From positions 16,917,515 to 16,981,514 of the forward strand of contig NC_062218.1 in the NCBI RefSeq assembly GCF_902686445.1: a stretch of 64,000 bases of DNA. Direction: 5' to 3'. This DNA comes from Sciurus carolinensis. Lineage: Eukaryota; Chordata; Mammalia; Rodentia; Sciuridae. The translations under genes and the position numbers were made by a program. Position 1 is the first letter of the stretch; every line of letters starts with the position of its first letter. Positions 12,060 to 24,000 of this stretch are shown in pieces. Under the pieces are notes generated by a model. That model did not search any database, was not told the DNA's origin, and saw only the letters and a list, made by a program, of their open reading frames with translations.

Positions 12060-12790
12060 CAACTCATGAAATGGCAGATTAGGAAGCTCCATGGACTTGT
12101 TTCTACATAGAAACATCAGAACACAACTTGAAATCAGATACACTCAACTTATAAACAAAAGTCAACAGTATCTAAGCAAATATTCAATTAAGAAAAAGCT
12201 CCATTCAAAGTGGAAAGCACGTGTGGTGCTTCTGCTTGCTCTGGTACCATCCCTTCTGCAGGGTCAAGAGATCTGGGTCTGTAGGAGGTGAAACCCTCAT
12301 TCCATATTAAGAACAAGATATATTCCATGCTTTTATCAATATGTCAAAATTGATTCTAATTTCATGCCTAACTCTAAAGAACCAATAAAAATAAACATAT
12401 ATTGATAAGTATCAAAAATATACTTAAATTGAGAGAAAAAGAAGGAAGACTAATGACGCCATTCTGAAAGAAATTTGGGACATTGCTAGTGATATTACAG
12501 AAAGGAAAGTATTATCATAGAGTACTATGAACCACAATATACCAAAAAAATAAATAAATAAAACTGTATAATCTATGAAAATAAACAAATTCTTAGAAAA
12601 ACTTGACCTATCAAAACCAAATCATGAAGGAATAAAAATACCAAATAGACACATTACTAATGAGGATATTCTATAAGCTATTCAAAAGCACCAGAACAAA
12701 GTAACCCTAGAACAGATGAATTCTCTGGTACAGTGTACCAAACATCTAAAGGGGAGATTATGCCAGTTACAAAGAAATCACAATTGGGAG
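12060..12790 (+). mobile_element. Ancient L1/HAL1-like remnant
   Basis: The part at 12560-12770 matches old L1 ORF2: in a broken frame it reads like 'NKFLEKLDLSKPNHEGI' followed by the weak remnant of the segment before the reverse transcriptase palm. The start at 12060-12300 resembles an old L1 5' region. Many stops and indels. Confidence 0.6.
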
Positions 12791-13257
12791 GGTGCTACCT
12801 AATTTATCCATGGAACCAGCATTCCCCTGATATGAAACTCAAAGTCATCATGGGCATTTCTTGGAGCCACCAGGCTCAATTCCAGATCACCATAATGAAG
12901 TGAATATATCATTAATGAAAGTCACAAAATTTTTGGTATCTCAATTCTTTGTAAATTGGCTTTACAGTATGTTGTACACTCTCAAATCTGCAATTATGTC
13001 TAAAAAGCAATGTACATACCTTAATTAAAATACTTTAATGACAGAAATCTTAATAATTATTTGAGGCTTCAGGGAGCCTAAGGGATTTCCTAGTGGAAAG
13101 ACTTGTCTTGAGGTTCAGGACTCCTGACTGATCAGGTTCAACAGGTGCTGCAGATTATGGTGCTGGTGGTAGTATTTTTAACTAAGAAAATAGTAAAATT
13201 TTCTGCATCTACTGAATCTCCCTATCAGGAAAGATTTCTCTGTAGTATGTGAAACTA

Positions 13258-13494
13258 TTAGCATTTCTCCCACAGTAGAATTTTCCTCAAAGTTGAAATC
13301 CATCCTCTCAACTCTGGTTTTGCTTTATCAAGTATGTTTATGCAGTATTCTAAATCCCATATTATTTCAACAATGGTCACAGCATATTTACCAGGAATAA
13401 ACTCTGTTTCAAGCAGATTTTCCCTTTGCTCATTCATAAGAAGCAAATTCTCCTCTGTTAAAGTTTTATCATGAGATTGCAGCAACTCAGTCAC
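13258..13494 (-). pseudogene. Tigger1-like transposase, C-terminal fragment
   Basis: This 78-codon frame starts MTELLQSHDKTLTEENLL and continues through NEQRENLLETE and IIWDLEYCINILDKA, a close match to the C-terminal part of Tigger1 transposase. The family enzyme cuts and pastes its own transposon at TA sites. Here it is only a fragment: upstream sequence continues in other frames and is broken by an ID SINE and several stops, so no transposase can be made. Confidence 0.85.
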
Positions 13495-13662
13495 AAATAC
13501 AGGTTCTACTTTAAATCCATTCCTCTTGCAAATACTACCATATCATTAATTGCTTTCTCACTAAAGTCCTGAACCCCCTGAAAAGCATCACTGAGAGAAT
13601 CAGTTTCTTTTAAACCCCTGCTAGTGCTGATATTTGATCCATTCCTATAAATAATCAATATT

Positions 13663-13753
13663 GATTGATTGATTGATTGTGGTTCTAGAGATTGAGCCCA
13701 GGGCCTCATGCATGTTAGGCAAACACTCAACCACTGATCTACATTCCAACCCC
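13663..13753 (-). mobile_element. ID-type SINE inside the Tigger1 remnant
   Basis: Read on the plus strand it is the reverse complement of an ID head (GAGATTGAGCCCAGGGCCTC ... ACCACTGATCTACATTCC). A 9-bp direct repeat ATCAATATT flanks it at 13654-13662 and 13754-13762. The start carries a short (GATT)n tract in place of the usual tail. Confidence 0.85.
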
Positions 13754-14157
13754 ATCAATATTTTAATGGTATTTAGAAGAATGTTGAATCATTTCCAGAA
13801 AGTTTTCAACCTACCTTGCACATGCTAATCATAGAGATCACTACTGATGGAAGCTCTAGCTTTAGGAAATATGTTTATTTAATAATTAGACTTACAAATT
13901 AAAACTCCTTGATTCATAGGCAATAGAATGGATTTATTGTTAGGAGGCATAAAGACAATAGTAATCCCTTCTACTTCTCCATAACAGCACTTCATTGATC
14001 AGGTGCATTGTTGATGAAACTTTGAATGCAATTTATTTTTTCTCAGCACAGCCCTCAATGGTGGACCTAAATATTCAATAAATTGTGTTGTAAACAAGTG
14101 TGATCTCATCCACACCTTATTGTTACATTTATGGAGCACAGACAGAGTAGTAGAATT

Positions 14158-14406
14158 CTAAAGGGATCTAGGATTTCTTGAATGGCAAATCAGCACTGGC
14201 TTTCCCTTAATGCCATCAACTACTTTAGTCTCTGAAAAGAGGAACAACCTGTCCTTTGAAACTTTGAAGCCAGGCATTGACTTCTCTCTAACTATGCAGC
14301 AAATCTTAGATGGAATCCTCTTCCAGTTCAAACCTGTCTCATCTAAACTGAAAATGTGCTGTTTAGAGAAACCACTGCCATCAGCAAATGACTTTGGCAA
14401 CTTCAT
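14158..14406 (-). pseudogene. Tigger1-like transposase, catalytic-core fragment
   Basis: The frame contains KQHIFSLDETGLNWKRIPSK, which carries the first catalytic aspartate in the family context (DETG), and EKSMPGFKVSKDRLFLF, a hallmark of Tigger/pogo transposases. It ends CHSRNPRSL in place of the usual 'YHSENPRAL'. Downstream near 14000-14015 the second catalytic motif can be read as INNAPDQ where the family has IDNAPGH, so the second catalytic aspartate is replaced by asparagine. Frame breaks between the pieces confirm that it is dead. Confidence 0.85.
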
Positions 14407-14689
14407 ATCACACTTGATGCTCTCTTATGTTATAAAGACAACTTGTTTCTTCAAATCTTATGAAACAGTCTCTTTCGGAGCTTCCTCATGTCTCTTAGTT
14501 ATCACAGAATTGAAGAGTGGAACGGCCTTGCTTTGGATTAAGCTTTGGCTTTAGGCAATGTGACTTGTTTTATCCCCTATTCAGATCACAAAAACTTTGC
14601 GCATTTCAGTCACAAGGCTATTTTACCTATCATTCATGTGCACACTGGAGTAGCACTTAAATTCCCTTCAAGAACTTTGACTTTTCTTG

Positions 14690-14968
14690 CTAAGAATTAC
14701 TTTGTCTATTTTGGGTCTCATTTTTCCAAGTGAATTTTGTTATTGCTTTTCCTACTTCTATGAAGAATGTCATTGGAATTTCTATAAGAGTTGCATTAAA
14801 TTTGTACAACACTTTTGGTAGTATGGCCATTTTGACAATATTAACTCTGCCTATCCAGGAGCATGGGAGGTCTTTCCAACTTCTAAGGTCTTTTTCAACT
14901 TCTTTCTTAAGTTTTCTGTAGTTTTCAATGTAAAGGTCGTTCACCTCTTTTGTTAGATTGATTCCCAA
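14690..14968 (-). pseudogene. L1 ORF2 fragment in the inverted arm
   Basis: The 92-codon frame reads [20 protein letters not shown], then [20 protein letters not shown], which is the conserved ORF2 segment downstream of the reverse transcriptase domain. It shifts frame near its end (ETQNRQSNS in place of the expected [12 protein letters not shown]). It is only a piece of a dead insertion. Confidence 0.85.
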
Positions 14969-15058
14969 GTATTTTATTCATTTAGTTTTTAGAGGCTACT
15001 GTGAATGGAGTAGTTTTCTTAATTTCTCTTTTAGTAGATTCATTACTGATGTATAGGA

Positions 15059-16320
15059 ATAGCCAAAGCAATCCTTAGCAAGAAAAGTAAAGTAGGAAGC
15101 ATCATAATACCAGACCTTAAACTATACTACAGAGCTATCGTAATAAAAACAGCATGGTATTGGCACCAAAACAGACACTTAGACCAATGGTACAGAATAG
15201 AAAATACAGAGACAAACCCACATAAATATAACTATCTCATACTAGACAAAGATGCCAGAAACATTCACAGGAAAAAAGATAGCCTATTAAACAAATGGTG
15301 TTGGAAAAAATGGAAAGTCACACATAACAAAAAGAAATTAAACCTTTATCTCTCAACTTGCAGGAAACTCAACTCAAAGTGGATCAAGGACTTAGGCACT
15401 AGAACAGAGACCTACCTACTAGAAGCAAAATAAACTCAAATCTTCACCATGATGGCCTAAAATCTGACTTCCTTAACAAGACCCCAAAAGAGCAAAAAGT
15501 TAAATCAAGAATGAATAAATCAGATGGATTCAAACTAAAAAACTTCTTCTCAGCAAAAGAAACAATCAATAATGTAAAGAAAGAGTCTATAGATAGGGAG
15601 AAAATCTTTACTACATGCACCTCTGATAAAGCATTAATCTCTAGGACATATACAGAACTCAGAAAACACCAAACCAAACCAAACAAAACAAAAAACAAAA
15701 AAGCCAAATAACACAATCACTAAACGGACTAAAGAACTGAACAGACACTTCACAGAAAAAGATATACGTTTGATCAACAAATAAATGAAAAAAAATGTTC
15801 AATATCTCTAGCAATTACAGAAATGCAAATCAAAACTATTCTAAGATTTAATCTCAGTCCAATCAGAATGACAATTATTAAGAATACAGCAACAATAAAT
15901 GTTGGCAAGGATGTAGGGGAAAAAGTACAACATTGCTGGTGGGAATGCAAATAGGTGCAACCATTAGGGAAAGCAGTATGGAGATTCCTCAGAAAACTTG
16001 GAATGGAACCACCATTTGACACCGCTATCCCACTCCTTGGCCTATACCCAAAGGACTTAATATCAGTGTACTACAGTGAAACAGCCACATCAATGTTTAT
16101 GGCAGCTTAAATCACAACAACTAAACTATGGAACCAACCTAGGTGTCCTTAACAGGTGAATGGATAAAGGAAATGTGATACTATACATGCACAACACAGT
16201 ATTACTCAGCTTTAAAGAAGAATGAAATTATGGCATTTGCTGGTAAATGGATGGAGTTGGAGAATATCATGCTAAGTGAAATAAGTCAAACCCACAAAAC
16301 CCAAAGGCCAAAAGTTTTTC
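15059..16320 (+). pseudogene. L1 ORF2 C-terminal region, forward arm
   Basis: Starting at 'IAKAILSKKSKVGSI' the frame follows ORF2 through 'AWYWHQNRHLDQWYRIEN' and 'DSLLNKWCWKKWKV' to the C-terminal parts near 16200-16310. Several stops (for example near 15430) and frame shifts disable it. Confidence 0.85.
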
Positions 16321-16452
16321 TCTGATATGCAGATGATAATTCTCAATAAGGTGGGGGGCACTAGGAAAGAATAGAGTTATCTTAGAAGAGGTAGAGGGGA
16401 GTAAAGGGAGGGGAAGGGTATGAGGGTAGGAAGGATAGTAGAATGAAACACA

Positions 16453-16458
16453 CATTAT
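16453..16458 (+). repeat. Target-site duplication of the solo LTR (left copy)
   Basis: CATTAT here is repeated exactly at 17174-17179. In other L1 copies the uninterrupted sequence reads CATCATTACCCTAT, so the insertion point inside the L1 3' UTR is clear. Confidence 0.85.
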
Positions 16459-17173
16459 TGTCACTGCCTGTGGCAACAATTGCGCAGGTATTTATTGGAG
16501 GGCCCTGGAAATAAACTAGTTTTCCTATATTCACTAATTTATAGAGGAAGAGAGACTTTGAGAGAAAGATAGGCTTTGCTTAGAGGAAGAGAAACTTTGC
16601 TTATCAGGAAGAGAAACTTTGCTTAGAAAGTTTTAGAGAAAGAGAGGCTTCTACGCTTATCAGAGATCTATTTCTTCTTAATTCTGCTGCTTCTTCTTAA
16701 AGGTGCATCCTGCATCCTATGAACTAAGGGTGCGTCTATCTGAGGTGCTTATTAGTGATGCGTCCCGTGTACTGCGATCTACCTATCTGTGATCTAGAGG
16801 TGTGTTCTCAATTCTCCGCTCTGTGATCTGCCTTCCCCGGCTGCCAGCTGCTTCTCTCTGCGAGCTGCTTCTATCTGCTTACTGCCTTTTCTTCTTCCTT
16901 TCTGCTAGTGGCTTCTACTCCGCTTCTTTCTGCTAGCTGCTGCTCTTACCGTTGCGCCACCGCCTACTGCCCGCCTATATTCCCTCCAGGAGGTGGAGGG
17001 AGGGGCCACGGCAAGGGTTAAAACCAGCAGGCTGGAGCAGGTGTGCTCGGGAACACCTGTGCAAGCATTGTGCTCATGGACTTAACTGAATACAGCCAGT
17101 GATAAATCACCTGAGTATGCTCATGTTAATTAACCTCCTCACTGCCAATGTGAGCATGGCACAGCCCCCAACA
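16459..17173 (-). mobile_element. Solo LTR of a class II endogenous retrovirus (ERV2/IAP-like)
   Basis: Read on the minus strand the element starts TGTTGGGGGCTGTGCC, like IAP-type LTRs, and ends in TGACA, so it has TG...CA termini. A perfect 6-bp target duplication, CATTAT, lies at 16453-16458 and 17174-17179; six bases is the usual size for class II elements. An AATAAA signal lies at 16491-16496 and an ATATA-like box near 16978. Base composition is clearly richer in GC than its surroundings, and short CTGCTAGCTGCTTC-like and AAGAGAAACTTTGCTTA-like repeats occur inside. No viral genes are present, so the provirus was lost by LTR-LTR recombination. Confidence 0.85.
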
Positions 17174-17340
17174 CATTATTATATATGTACTTATATGACT
17201 GCATGACTGATGTGAGCCTTCAATATGTACAATTAGAAAAATGAGAGATCATACTTCATTTATGCAAGATTTATCAAAATGCATACATGTATTCTACTGT
17301 CCTATATAACTAATTAGACCAAACTAAAAAATGAAATATA

Positions 17341-17960
17341 AAATACATAATCATTACTTACACTTGCTTTAGACTGTCTCAACATATTAAGTATATACAA
17401 TCAATGAATAAATAGTCATATAATGGATGTAAAAAGGAAGGAATTTGGAGAGGAAATAAAATCGCCAAATATGTTAAAACCAAGAAAAAAAAAGCACCTT
17501 TACTTTACTTTTCCTTCACAACCTTACTCATGCAAGAAGCCTAAGTTTTTGCTTATCTCAGCTTTTAATGTGTCTTTCTCACTAAACTTATTAATTTCCA
17601 GCTTTCAAATTAAAGTTACAGACATGTGACTTTACCGGGGATCATAGGGCTATAGATTGGACTAAGTCCAATATTATTATGTCTCTAGAGAATGGGAAGC
17701 CCAGGGAGAGGGAGAGAGATGAGGGAATGGCTGGTCAGCCACAGTCAGAACATACACAAAACATTTATGGATTAAGTGAAATCAGATGCTATGTGTCACC
17801 CCAAGCCAATTATAATAGTAATACCAAAGTTCACTTATCACAGATTGCCATAAAAGATATAATAATAATGACAAAATTTGAAATACTATGGGAATTACCA
17901 ACATGTATCAGAGACATGAAGTGAGCACATACTTTTGGTTAAATGATGCCAACACACTGT
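17341..17960. other. Unassigned sequence
   Basis: No exon or named repeat recognised; the open frames at 17423-17629 and 17679-17924 have no recognisable domain. Confidence 0.45.
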
Positions 17961-18548
17961 TTGGAACATTGTTGTCACAAACCTCAATTTGTTAAAAAAA
18001 AAAAAAGTCATCAGTAACTACAATTGCAACAAAGCCAAACGCAATAAAAGTCTTATGCCTACGTGAGAAAGGAGAAATAAAAAACAATATCCTTTAGGAG
18101 TATTAAGGCAAAAACTCCTTTACTCAATAACAGTAAGCTAAATTCAGCATCAAGTGAAAGGATTATATGCTATGAGCAACGCAGGTTTATTCCTGTAATC
18201 CAAAGAGAGTTCAATGTATGAAAATCAATAACTTCAATAAACTACACTAGCAAATCAAAAGGAAAAATCACATGATTTTATCAATTGTTATAAAAAATCT
18301 TCAAGAAAATTTAAAATCCTTTTATAATGAAAATACTGAAAAACTAGAAGACCAGAAAATTTCAACATAATAAAATCCAGGTATGAAAAACATCATATTT
18401 AACATCACATCCATGGTGAAAGACTGAAAGCTTTTACCCTAAGATCAAGAACAAAACAGGATGCTACTTTGCACAACTATTTCAACATCATACTAGAAAT
18501 CCAATGCAGATTGATCAGGCCAAAAAACAAGACACAACAACAACAACA

Positions 18549-18620
18549 AAAAAAAAAAAAAAAAAAAAAAAGGAAAGAAAGAAAGAAAAATAAATAAATA
18601 AATAAAAATAAAAGACACCT
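18549..18620 (+). repeat. A-rich tract with (GAAA)n and (AAAT)n
   Basis: A run of about 22 A's is followed by GAAA and AAAT units, inside the old L1 and just before an ID SINE. It may be the tail of an otherwise unrecognised short insertion. Confidence 0.8.
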
Positions 18621-18621
18621 A

Positions 18622-18765
18622 GGGTCTGGGGTTGTGGCTCAATGGTAGAGCACTTGTCTAGCATGTGTGAGGCATTGGGTTCCATTCTCAGCACCACATA
18701 TAAATAAATGAATTAAATAAAGGTCTATCAACAGCTAAAAAAGTTTTTAAAAACCTTTAAAAAAA
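18622..18765 (+). mobile_element. ID-type SINE, squirrel form
   Basis: Head 'GGTTGTGGCTCAATGGTAG', B-box-like end and the extended tail with ACATATAAATAAATGAA and AAAGGTCTATCAACAGC. An AAAAGACA direct repeat on both sides (18610-18617 and near 18768) fits a target duplication. Confidence 0.9.
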
Positions 18766-19864
18766 GACATTGAGACTGGGAAGGAAGCAACAATGTTCAC
18801 AGATGACATGATCATGAACATAAATATGCCACAGATGACATGATCATAAACATAAATATGCCTACACGCAGGAACACACACACGTGCATGTACATACATT
18901 CTCATCTCTTAGGATTAATGAACTCAGAAAAGTTGCATGAGATCAACATGCAAAATCGAGTTGTATTTCTCTACATACAAACAACAATTTCCCTCACATA
19001 TTAAGGAAACAAGTCCATTGCAATACTTAGGAATAAATCTAATGAGGAGTTAAAAGATGTATGCACTGACAAAACTTTGCTGAAAGCAATTACGAAAGAC
19101 AAAAATAATTGGAAAGACAGTGGTAGGCAAAGTACTAGAATAAGCACAATATAATAAAGCTGTTAGAACAAAAGGAAAAAGGAAGCTAACAGAGGACAAA
19201 GAGGATTAAGGAGGAAGCAGAGAAGAGAAAAGGAGGAAAAATAATGTGTTACTGAGTATACAGAGAAATTGGAACCCTGGTGCACGGTTGGTGGAGGTGT
19301 ATTCAAAAGTACTGAGAGATTTCAAAGACATATTCAACCAGGAGTGCCCCTGCATTTTTCAGTGATAACCAAGGGTGGAATGACTGTATGTGTTCACCAA
19401 CAAATGAATAATAAAATGTAGTTTATGCATACTATCAGACTTTGTTCATCACCATTTTAAAAGAAATTAATTTCTGATATAGCTATAGCATGGATGAATT
19501 TTGAAATATTATATTAATACATCAGACAATAATGGACACATATTGCATGACTCTGCTTGCTTAAAATACCTAAAATAGTAAAATTCATAGAGACATAGAG
19601 TAGTTACAAGGGACTAGGAGAGGGAATTTTGAGGAACTGATGTTTACTGGGTATGGTTTCAGTTTTGTGACCTGAGTTTTGGACATAGATGGAATTGGTG
19701 TGTAGATATGTATTGCTACTGAACTATACACTTTAAAATGGTGAAAACTGTATACATTTCTATCTATTGATAGAGGTGTAGGTGCATGTATATATGTGTG
19801 TGTATACATATATAAAACTCCATATTAAAAATAAAATACATACAGGAATAACTAATATTTGAAA

Positions 19865-20920
19865 CTTTCTTCAGAACTGGAAAAATGAATAAGAGATGAC
19901 ATAAATACAGGGAATTAAGAATAACAAGAAGAATCTGATCCCCAAAAGTGAGTAATAAAATTATCAAATTATAACACTCTTCGAAATGTTAGTTTTCTTT
20001 GACTTTTCCATATGAAGGTGAGAATTTGTGAGTCATGACATAAGGCAAGGTACACTGTTGTGCTTCAGCCATCAATTGTGTAGTATACTAGTAAAGTCTT
20101 TCCATCATATTTTGAATATATGTGAAACTCTCATATTCCTAACTCCCATTCTACCTCATTAGCGTATTTTTCTTTTAATGTCTTCAAATAGCGCTAGAAT
20201 TACACCATCATAGATACACAGATCTCACTATTTCATGTTTTTGTTTCTGAATGTGCCATAATTTTATCCACCACTTGTGATCTTTTGCACATGATTTCTT
20301 TGACTCCATCATAAAATGGTAATGATTAGCCGAAGTACACTTAAGAAAGGAAGACTTGGTGTGAATAATAAAAGGGAATTTGGCTCATTGAAGTTTGTTC
20401 CTTTTAATATACCTTTTCCTCCCAGGACAGTATTGACTTTAATTGTTGTCTTAAAGACTTTGTATTTTTACTTCAGTAACTTTTCCAGGTTAGTACATGA
20501 AACATTTCCCAAGTAAACAAAAATCTCCAGCCTACAAAAGCTATGATCAATATGATCATTAGATTTATTCAGTTGATTTAATATTTGTCTATATTAAGAG
20601 TATTTACTTGGGAAATAAGAAAATATAGATGTTTATTTAAAGATGTTTCTTAGGGGAAATTGACATTGTAAGTGGTTAGAAATACTGACTTAATCAGTTT
20701 GTCTTTGTTGCTGTGATCAAGCAGACAGATTTTAAATACCTATCTTAAATTGTTTTATGTAGATGCAGTGTTATGCTCAAATGCTACTTTGAAAGAAGAA
20801 GGAAAACAACCACACAAGTAATCTGGATTTTTTTTTTTTTAACGGAAGGAACCTATGTCAAGTACTAATTATGAATCATCAAGAAGACCCTGAGATTAGA
20901 AGAAAAGGATTTGTGGGAGG
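19865..20920. other. Unassigned sequence
   Basis: AT-rich and without recognisable exon or repeat. Confidence 0.45.
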
Positions 20921-21085
20921 GTGGTGGAAATGGAAAGAGGAAGTACTAAATAATAAAATGAACTAAATTATGTTATACACATTTTTTAATGTCACAACAA
21001 ACATATTATGTATATTAAGTAAAATAATTATAGGCCATTATGTATAACTATAACATCCTAATAAGCATAAAAATAAAATTCAAAG
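20921..21085 (+). mobile_element. L1 3' UTR fragment
   Basis: G-rich start, then 'TAAATTATGTTATACACAT', then 'ATTATGTATAACTATAACAT' and an A-rich end. This is the same type of module as at 8150-8310. Confidence 0.6.
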
Positions 21086-24000
21086 AAAGAAAGAAGAAGC
21101 AAGTTAGACTTTACCTACAAGGTTTTTAATACATAAATACTGTATATTATAAATATGTAAATACTATGACTATTTGAATACCTCATGTGAGAGGGTAATT
21201 TTCCTGTATTTGTTCCTTGAAATATGTTTAAAATTGTGAAACTTAACACATTCTCTTGCTAGGTGTCAATATTCACAAAGCTGATTACCCTCTACAAAGG
21301 ATAATTCCATCAAAATATTGGTAAAGTGGTTCACTTCAAAAAAATATTTTCTCACTTTTTGTTGCAAAAGTCAGTCATAAATAACTGGAAGACAGAATAC
21401 AAATTTATAAAATTAATTAAATTTCCATCCTGCTTTTTAAAAACATTCCATAAAGTATTAGAAACTGCTTTGTAAATATTTACTGGAAACAATCAAATTA
21501 TTTATAAAAATACATGCTTAGAACCATTAATATACATATCTATATAAAATAACAAATAAAGGGAAGTAACTAATCTGTAACTTTTCCATAGAATATAGCC
21601 AAGTAGATTTTTTAAATCACAAAATTATTCTTATTCTCTGAGTGGTAAATTCCTAGGTAGATAACCTCAAATGATTTCAAAATGTCCAACTTCAAAATCA
21701 GAAGAATGTCACATATTATTTCTTTTTAGCAAAGAATATGTTCTGTAGGCATATTTGCCTTATTTAGTGTCATAAATAAATAATAAATATAATCTGTCAT
21801 TATTTTATAACTAAATATCATGATATAAGATAAAAATGTGTCTTTATGAAGTCTGGATAAAATATATTTATAAAATTTGCCATTATCTGTTTTCTAGTTG
21901 ATTGAGAATTGCAGATTTACCTCAGCTGTTATCCTTTATTATCCTTTTAATATGGTCACATAGAATATAAATTGGTAGATTATGCATCTAATTAGCTTAA
22001 TCTAAAATTAAGTATGATGGTCTTTCCAATGTTGATGCAATGAAATAGCATATCTAACTCTCCCGTAGACTATAGCCGTAAAAGCTACATAATGTACACA
22101 AACTGCTTCTAGTCATTGGATATTAGTGTGGGGAAGCCTTGAGAGGTTATGATCCTTGAGAGAAAGGAAGCACAGCAATGTGAATTCTATATTCACAATG
22201 ACTGAGGATACTTTTAAATATGCAGTGCTAAAGGGAAAGGTCAAAGCAGAAAATTATGCAGTTTATAGAGACAGCAGTTGGAGTTCAGAGTAGGAACAAA
22301 AGATGGAACTTGAGAGCAAAAGCCAAAAGAAAAATAATTCTCAAAGAAATGAGGCCAAAAATTTAGATTCATTTTGCCCTGTAATTTAGAGACATGTTTT
22401 ACATTTATATAAGTGGATACTCCAAGAAAGCAAGAGAACATGAAACTGGAGGGCCCAAGAGCTAATTAGAGCTTTGAATCCTCATGAGGAACTAGGGAGT
22501 CAGAAATTGCAAATAACTGACTGTGGCAGAGTCGGGAAGACTGCGCCTAGAGTCAGAGTTACTTTCCAGGCTTAAGGGTGGAAATAAATAAATCAATAGA
22601 AACAAGTCCTACTAATCATATAATCTATGTTTTCTATTATCACAATAAAATGACTCTCATTGGAAGAAGAAAACACAATTATGAACCTCTACGGTTATTT
22701 ATATTTAATACCTAATGAAAAATTCCAGGAAGGGCACAATCAATAAAATAACCAAACATGATTTTGATTTTGACATTATTAAGAAAAGTTTTGAACATAA
22801 GTATACTTCATATGCTTAAATAAAGAAAATAGTGAAGATTTTTAGGATGTTGATAAGTAAAAAATTATTGGTATTTATCAAGTGAAAACCATAAAACAAG
22901 GAATTCAATGATAAAGTGTCCCTGTAATTGATTTGGTAGATGAGTTTAATTGGCGAATACACAGACCAAAAAAAGACATTGATGCACTGTAGTATGGGTC
23001 AACATATATCCTAAAGAATACTAAATTTTTATCTAATATTAATGATTACCATTGTTGGGGATGTAGTTTGATTAGAAGAGAACTTGCCTAGCATGCCCAA
23101 GGCCCTGGGTTTTGTCTCTAGAATATTTACACATCAACACACTAAGATGTACCTGAACTAATAAACATCTCTGATGTTTGATAATTTTATGGGAAATACT
23201 GCCATCTATTGAACTTTTAGAACCTGATCCACTATATTATATTGCATATTATGAACTACAGTTCAAAACTGGGGTTAAATTATTGATTGGTTTATCATTT
23301 TGTAATCATTTCAAGTTTCTGAGGAAGTTTTGGTAGATAATCTCATTTCCATTCTCCTATTGTGTGATTTTTTGCAATGGACATTCTTCCTTCCTGAATC
23401 ATATTACTTACTTTCAAAGGGCATCTCAAAATATACAGTTTCTTCCATTTAGAGTACAAAAGATTAGCTTTACCAACTTTCATGTATGGTTTTGAATTTT
23501 ACATGCATATTATTTATTCAGAATAATAAATTCACTGAATTTTTGTCTCACCAAGAATACATTATACAGTAACGACAGTCTTGAACAAAACTAAAACTGG
23601 AAAAAGAAGTGGTGAGAATTCTAAATAGAAAAAAGTCCTTTCAATAAAAGAACTGATACTGAGGACTTTTACATCTTGAGTTATTTTTCTCTGAAGGCGA
23701 ACTGGGCATCATCTTTGATCTTTGAGTGGGAATTCAAGGCATAAGTGGACTGATTCATTTCCTCTCCATGTGAGTCTTAGAAGTGGCTCCCTTTCCTAAC
23801 ACTTTCCACCCCATGTTTCAGCATCACTTTGAATAGAGGAATAACTATCCGTTCAGGAGCTATTCATCATCGACTCTCCATTCTCCCTGACCACCTTCAT
23901 TTTTATGACAGGCAAACTTGCAACTATATTTGCCTTGTGCTTTAGGCCACTGAGATTGCAACTCCCAAGAATGGAGATGGCATAAAGTAAATTTCTAACT

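Larger units (their letters stand above)
12860..14685 (-). mobile_element. Tigger1-like (pogo/Tc1-mariner) DNA transposon remnant
   Basis: The left part (12865-13040) resembles the Tigger1 3' untranslated end, with 'AATTATGTCTAAAAAGCAATG' and TACATACCTTAATTAAAATAC. The middle encodes broken pieces of the DDE transposase, and the right part (14545-14685) follows the 5' coding region up to 'AAGAACTTTGACTTTTC', where an inverted L1 begins. The terminal inverted repeats are not seen. It is a dead, old eutherian element; Tigger1 is a recognition call. Confidence 0.85.
14686..17340 (+). mobile_element. 5'-inverted (twin-primed) L1, interrupted by a solo LTR
   Basis: The left part (14686-about 15058) is L1 ORF2 in reverse orientation; from about 15059 to 16458 ORF2 continues forward to its C-terminal end and 3' UTR. 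The 3' UTR is split by the solo LTR at 16459-17173 and resumes at 17174, ending near 17335 with TATATAACTAATTAGACC. Both arms contain the same short ORF2 stretch (ILSKKS), so about 36 bases are present twice, in opposite orientation. Frames carry stops. The order (inverted arm at the left, its most 5' L1 sequence at the junction) is that predicted by twin priming. Confidence 0.85.
17990..19860 (+). mobile_element. Old L1 remnant (reverse transcriptase region to 3' UTR)
   Basis: 18060-18520 follows the reverse transcriptase region of an old L1 ORF2. After an inserted SINE it resumes at 18770 with 'GAGACTGGGAAGGAAGCAAC' and TTCACAGATGACATGATCAT (the ORF2 FTDDMI-like motif), and continues to the 3' UTR near 19700-19760 (ACTGAACTATACACTTTAAA). 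All frames are broken. Confidence 0.75.

Noticed and set aside
14210..14554. 114-codon plus-strand frame
   Set aside because: It is antisense to the Tigger1-like transposase fragments, which explain the sequence better.
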